Source of the DNA: Mycobacterium helveticum
Lineage (GTDB): Bacteria; Actinomycetota; Actinomycetes; Mycobacteriales; Mycobacteriaceae
NCBI RefSeq assembly: GCF_007714205.1
Contig: NZ_VMQU01000031.1
Coordinates: 1-46,013, forward strand
Reading direction: 5' to 3'
DNA: 46,013 nucleotides
In this document: in pieces, positions 42,317 through 46,013 of the stretch
Numbering within the stretch: the stretch's first letter is position 1
Layout of the letters: each line of letters starts with the position of its first letter
Translations under genes and position numbers: made by a program
Notes under the pieces: generated by a model
Seen by the model: the letters and a program-made list of their open reading frames with translations, nothing else
What the model was told of the DNA's origin: nothing
The model's database searches: none

Positions 42317-43243
42317 ATGGGCTGGTACGTCGCGCGCCGGATCGCCGCCATGGTGCCCGTCTTCCTCGGGGCCACGCTGCTGATCTACGGCATGGTGTTC
42401 CTGCTGCCCGGCGACCCGGTGGCCGCGATCGCCGGGGACCGGCCGCTGACACCGGAGGTGGCCGCGCAGCTGCGGGCCCGCTACCACCTCGACGACCCTT
42501 TCCTGCTGCAGTACCTGCGCTACCTGGGCGGCGTGCTGCACGGCGACCTGGGGCGCTCCTACTCGGGCCTGCCGGTGAGCGACGTTCTGGCGCATGCTTT
42601 TCCGGTCACCCTGAGGCTGGCGCTGATCGCGGTCTGCGTCGAGGCGGTGCTGGGTGTGGGCTTCGGGGTGGTCGCCGGCCTGCGCCAGGGCGGCATCTTC
42701 GATGCCACCGCGCTGCTGGGCGGGCTGATCCTGATCGCGATCCCGATCTTCGTGCTGGGCTTCCTGGCCCAGTTCGTGTTCGGCATCTGGCTGGGCATCG
42801 CACCGGTCACGGTGGGCGGGAGGTCGACGTTCGCGCGCCTGTTGCTGCCCGGGATGGTCCTGGGATCCGTGTCGTTCGCCTACGTGCTGCGGTTGACCCG
42901 TTCCGCCGTCGCGGCCAACGCCCACACCGACCACGTCCGCACCGCCACCGCCAAGGGCCTGTCCCGGCCCCGCGTCGTGACGGTGCACATCCTGCGCAAC
43001 TCGCTGATCCCGGTGGTGACGTTCCTGGGCGCCGACCTGGGGGCCCTGATGGGCGGGGCGATGGTGACCGAGGGCATCTTCAACATCCACGGCGTCGGCG
43101 GCGTGCTGTACCAGGCGGTGACCAGGCAGGAGGCGCCGACGGTGGTGTCGATCGTGACGGTGCTGGTGTTGATCTACCTGGTCACCAACCTGGCGGTGGA
43201 TCTGCTCTACGCCGTCCTGGACCCGCGGATCCGGTATGGGTGA
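42317..43243 (+). CDS. dppB: Peptide ABC transporter permease DppB
   Basis: 308 aa, six transmembrane helices, with the EAA-type coupling segment HVRTATAKGLSRPRVVTVHILRN (read as two pieces) near residue 210 and N-terminal MGWYVARRIAAMVPVFLGA typical of DppB/OppB. Its stop lies inside the dppC start region (8-nt overlap). Confidence 0.93.
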   Translation: MGWYVARRIAAMVPVFLGATLLIYGMVFLLPGDPVAAIAGDRPLTPEVAAQLRARYHLDDPFLLQYLRYLGGVLHGDLGRSYSGLPVSDVLAHAFPVTLRLALIAVCVEAVLGVGFGVVAGLRQGGIFDATALLGGLILIAIPIFVLGFLAQFVFGIWLGIAPVTVGGRSTFARLLLPGMVLGSVSFAYVLRLTRSAVAANAHTDHVRTATAKGLSRPRVVTVHILRNSLIPVVTFLGADLGALMGGAMVTEGIFNIHGVGGVLYQAVTRQEAPTVVSIVTVLVLIYLVTNLAVDLLYAVLDPRIRYG

Positions 43244-44096
43244 GGGCGGACTCTGGCGCGACACCTGGGGCGGCCTGCGCCGGCGTCCCAAGTTCGTGGT
43301 CGCCGCCGCGCTGATCCTGTTGATCCTCGCCGTCGCCGCGTTCCCGGGATTGTTCACCGGAGCCGACCCGCAGTATGCCGACCCCGCCCAGAGCCTGCTG
43401 CCCCCCTCGGCGGCCCACTGGTTCGGCACCGACCTGCAGGGCCACGACATCTACGCGCGTACCGTCTACGGGGCGCGGGCCTCGGTCACCGTGGGGCTCG
43501 GGGCCACCCTCGTGGTGTTGGTCGTCGGTGGCGCGCTGGGCGCGCTGGCGGGGTTCTACGGCGGCTGGGTGGACGCGGTGGTCTCGCGCGTCACCGACGT
43601 GTTCTTCGGGCTGCCGCTGCTGTTGGCCGCCATCGTGCTGATGCAGGTCCTCCGCCAGCGCACGGTGTGGACGGTGATCGCGATCCTGGCTCTGTTCGGC
43701 TGGCCACAGGTCGCCCGGATCGCCCGCGGCGCGGTAATGGAGGTCCGGGCCTCCGACTATGTTCTTGCGGCCAAGGCGTTGGGAATGAACAACTTTCAGA
43801 TACTGCTGCGGCACGCCCTGCCCAACGCCCTGGGCCCGGTGGTGGCGGTGGCCACCATAGCCCTGGGTCTGTTCGTCGTCACCGAGGCGACGCTGTCCTA
43901 CCTCGGGATCGGGCTGCCGGCGTCGGTGGTCTCCTGGGGCGGCGACATCAGCGTCGCGCAGACCCGGCTGCGGTCGGGCTCGCCCATCTTGTTCTACCCC
44001 GCCGGCGCACTGGCGGTCACGGTGCTGGCCTTCATGATGATGGGCGACGCGCTGCGCGACGCGCTGGATCCGGCGTCACGGGCGTGGCGACCGTGA
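43236..44096 (+). CDS. dppC: Peptide ABC transporter permease DppC
   Basis: 286 aa. DppC/OppC signature HWFGTDLQGHDIYARTVYG, five to six helices, and EAA motif VLAAKALGMNNFQILLRHAL. ATG 43236 overlaps dppB, and its TGA overlaps the dppD GTG (GTGA). Confidence 0.93.
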   Translation: MGEGGLWRDTWGGLRRRPKFVVAAALILLILAVAAFPGLFTGADPQYADPAQSLLPPSAAHWFGTDLQGHDIYARTVYGARASVTVGLGATLVVLVVGGALGALAGFYGGWVDAVVSRVTDVFFGLPLLLAAIVLMQVLRQRTVWTVIAILALFGWPQVARIARGAVMEVRASDYVLAAKALGMNNFQILLRHALPNALGPVVAVATIALGLFVVTEATLSYLGIGLPASVVSWGGDISVAQTRLRSGSPILFYPAGALAVTVLAFMMMGDALRDALDPASRAWRP

Positions 44097-45730
44097 GCGC
44101 CCAGGCATCGCCGCTGTTGTCGGTGCAGGGGCTGGAGGTCACGTTCGGTGACCGGCCGGTGGTCCACGGGCTGGACCTGAGCGTGCTGCCCGGGCAGACC
44201 GTCGCCGTCGTCGGTGAGTCGGGCTCGGGGAAGTCCACCACGGCCGCCGCCATCCTCGGGCTGCTGCCGCCCGGTGGGCGAATCACGTCCGGGCGCATCG
44301 TCTTCGACGGGCGCGACATCGTGTCGGCCGGTCGCGGCGCCGACCGCCGGCTGCTGCGGTCGATCCGGGGCCGCTCGATCGGCTACGTGCCCCAGGACCC
44401 CATGACCAACCTCAACCCCGTCTGGAGCGTCGGTTTCCAGATCCGGGAAGCGTTGCGGGCCAACACCGGCAGCCGAGGGGCGCGCCGGCGTGCGGTGGAG
44501 TTGCTCGCCGAGGCGGGGATGCCGGACCCCGGGCAACAGGCCGGCAAGTACCCACACCAGCTTTCGGGCGGCATGTGCCAGCGGGCGCTGATCGCGATCG
44601 CGCTCACCGGGCGACCGCGTCTGCTGATCGCCGACGAGCCGACGTCCGCGCTGGACGTCACCGTCCAGCGCCAGGTGCTCGACCACCTGCAGCGGCTCAC
44701 CGGGCAACTGGGCACCGCGTTGCTGTTGATCACCCACGACCTGGCGCTGGCCGCCGAACGCGCCGAGTCGGTGGTCGTCGTGCACCGTGGCTCCGTCGTG
44801 GAATCCGGTGCCGCAGCGCAGATCCTGCAAAATCCGCGGCACGAGTACACCCGGCGGCTGGTGGCCGCGGCCCCGTCGCTGACGGTCCGCAGCCCGCGCC
44901 GGAAGGCGGGCGGCGACGGGGGCGACATCCTCGTCGCGTCGGAGCTGACGAAGGTCTACCGCGAGTCGCAAGGGGCACCGTGGCGGCGGGGCGAGTTCCG
45001 TGCCGTCGACGCCGTGTCGTTCCGGTTACGCCGGGCGGGCACGCTCGCGATCGCCGGAGAATCGGGATCCGGCAAGTCGACACTGGCGCGGATGGTGCTC
45101 GGTCTGCTGGCACCGACCGCGGGCACGGTGGTGTTCGACGGCACCCGGATCGACGGCACCCTGGCCCGCGACGCCGAGCTCGCCTTTCGCCGACGGGTGC
45201 AGCCGGTCTTCCAGAACCCTTACGGCAGCCTGGATCCCAGGTACACCGTGTTCCGCGCCATCGAGGAGCCCCTGCGGATCCACCGGATCGGCGACCGCGC
45301 CCGGCGGGCGCGGGCGGTGCGCGACCTCGTCGACCAGGTGGCGCTGCCGTCGTCGGTGCTGGGTCGGCTGCCCCGCGAGCTGTCGGGTGGTCAGCGCCAG
45401 CGGGTCGCCATCGCCCGGGCCCTGGCACTTCGGCCCGACGTGCTGGTCTGCGACGAGGCGGTCTCGGCGCTCGACGTCGTGGTGCAGGCGCAGATCCTGG
45501 ACCTGCTGGCCGATCTGCAGGCCGAACTCGGCCTGGCCTACCTGTTCATCAGCCACGACCTGGCGGTGATCCGGCAGATCGCCGACGAGGTGCTGGTGAT
45601 GCGGGCCGGCCGGGCGGTCGAGTGTGCGCCCACCGACGAAATCTTCGACCGGCCCCGCCACGCGTACACCCGGCAGTTGCTGGAGGCCATCCCGTGCGGC
45701 CCGGCTAGGTTGAGAACCCGTGACCGATGA
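44093..45730 (+). CDS. dppD: Tandem ATP-binding protein DppD (two ABC domains fused)
   Basis: 545 aa, holding two complete nucleotide-binding domains. NBD1: Walker A GESGSGKST, Q-loop VPQDPM, signature LSGGMCQRALIAIAL, Walker B LLIADEPTSALD. NBD2: GESGSGKST, VFQNPYGSLDPR, LSGGQRQRVAIARAL, VLVCDEAVSALD. This replaces the separate DppD and DppF of enterobacteria. GTG 44093 is coupled to the dppC stop; GTG 44084 would add three residues. Confidence 0.93.
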   Translation: MSAQASPLLSVQGLEVTFGDRPVVHGLDLSVLPGQTVAVVGESGSGKSTTAAAILGLLPPGGRITSGRIVFDGRDIVSAGRGADRRLLRSIRGRSIGYVPQDPMTNLNPVWSVGFQIREALRANTGSRGARRRAVELLAEAGMPDPGQQAGKYPHQLSGGMCQRALIAIALTGRPRLLIADEPTSALDVTVQRQVLDHLQRLTGQLGTALLLITHDLALAAERAESVVVVHRGSVVESGAAAQILQNPRHEYTRRLVAAAPSLTVRSPRRKAGGDGGDILVASELTKVYRESQGAPWRRGEFRAVDAVSFRLRRAGTLAIAGESGSGKSTLARMVLGLLAPTAGTVVFDGTRIDGTLARDAELAFRRRVQPVFQNPYGSLDPRYTVFRAIEEPLRIHRIGDRARRARAVRDLVDQVALPSSVLGRLPRELSGGQRQRVAIARALALRPDVLVCDEAVSALDVVVQAQILDLLADLQAELGLAYLFISHDLAVIRQIADEVLVMRAGRAVECAPTDEIFDRPRHAYTRQLLEAIPCGPARLRTRDR

Positions 45731-46013
45731 CCCGCTGGCCCCGCTGATGGGGCTGCCCGGTGTGGCCGAGGCCAGCGACCACGTCCGCGACGCGCTGAGC
45801 CGGGCGCACCGGCACCGGGCCAACCTGCGGGGCTGGCCGGTCACCGCCGCCGAAGCCGCGCTGCGGGCGGCGCGCGCCTCGTCGGTGCTCGACGGCGGAC
45901 CCGGGCGGGTCGACGATCCGGGCGAGATCGCCCAGGTCAGCGATCCGGTGTTGGCCGGGGCGCTGCGGGTGGCGCAGGCCCTGGAGGGGGGCGAGGGGCC
46001 GGTGGTCGGGGTC
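45720..46013 (+). CDS. Conserved hypothetical protein (Rv3662c homologue), cut by the window end
   Basis: 98 codons visible from GTG 45720, overlapping the dppD stop by 11 nt. The sequence (DPLAPLMGLPGVAEASDHVR, then LSRAHRHRANLRGWPVTAAE and AALRAARASSVLDGG) is the N-terminal segment of Rv3662c-type proteins; the R-x-x-A..SS.LDG pattern recalls the N-terminal helix of Fic-like proteins. No catalytic motif is in the visible part, so function is open. Confidence 0.7.
   Translation, partial: MTDDPLAPLMGLPGVAEASDHVRDALSRAHRHRANLRGWPVTAAEAALRAARASSVLDGGPGRVDDPGEIAQVSDPVLAGALRVAQALEGGEGPVVGV

Overview
The window is high-GC actinobacterial DNA and almost certainly comes from a Mycobacterium. From about 22.0 kb to the right end it carries, in unbroken order, the homologues of M. 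tuberculosis Rv3683 back to Rv3662c: metallophosphoesterase, ponA2, whiB4, the two ArsA/Get3-like ATPases, a DUF4177 protein, RidA, an MBL hydrolase, crp, an Rv3675-like protein, nth, a TlpA-like protein, a Nudix hydrolase, marP, ephE, a holin-like protein, an Rv3668c-like protease, acs, dppABCD and the start of Rv3662c. A cutinase and a DUF4232 protein are interspersed. The left half is accessory DNA. Species assignment (slow grower, perhaps M. avium-complex-like) is inference only.

Region 1 (1-9.3 kb) is a self-contained selenocysteine module. On the minus strand, with almost no gaps, lie tRNA-Sec(UCA), selA, selB, fdhA, fdhB and an nrfD-like membrane gene. selD is divergent and starts 20 nt from the 5' end of the tRNA. 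fdhA is read through an in-frame TGA (codon 190). The TGA is followed by a textbook bacterial SECIS hairpin whose GGUCU apical loop sits 18 nt after the UGA. However, selB carries an out-of-frame internal deletion that removes much of its third EF-Tu-like domain. Either this strain has recently lost Sec decoding, or the sequence is misassembled there.

Region 2 (9.3-12.7 kb) holds an F420-dependent oxidoreductase, a pfpI remnant with an internal deletion, a tiny ORF coupled to an NPPY-type methyltransferase, a CDGSH iron-sulfur protein and a convergent haem-oxygenase-like diiron enzyme. Region 3 (12.7-17.9 kb) is a stressosome operon: rsbR, rsbS, rsbT, an RsbX-like phosphatase and a large RsbRD-PAS-GAF-PP2C-HATPase fusion. 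A divergent RsbV-like STAS protein faces it, and no sigma factor gene is in view. Region 4 (17.9-21.9 kb) is a patchwork: a hemophore-like gene abutting an antisense HAD-phosphatase fragment, DUF4193 and DCC-family proteins, a small Zn-finger protein, a parDE toxin-antitoxin pair with a perfect operator-like inverted repeat, a lower-GC cyclase-family gene, a transposase remnant and tRNA-Pro(CGG).

Region 5 (22.0-46.0 kb) is the conserved mycobacterial core: cell-wall synthesis, redox and stress regulation, DNA repair, acid resistance, acetate activation and dipeptide/haem-type ABC import. Four perfect 15-16 bp head-to-tail duplications (6878, 10633, 18389 and 26206) and three truncated genes recur across the first 26 kb. 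They are either replication-slippage scars or assembly artefacts.
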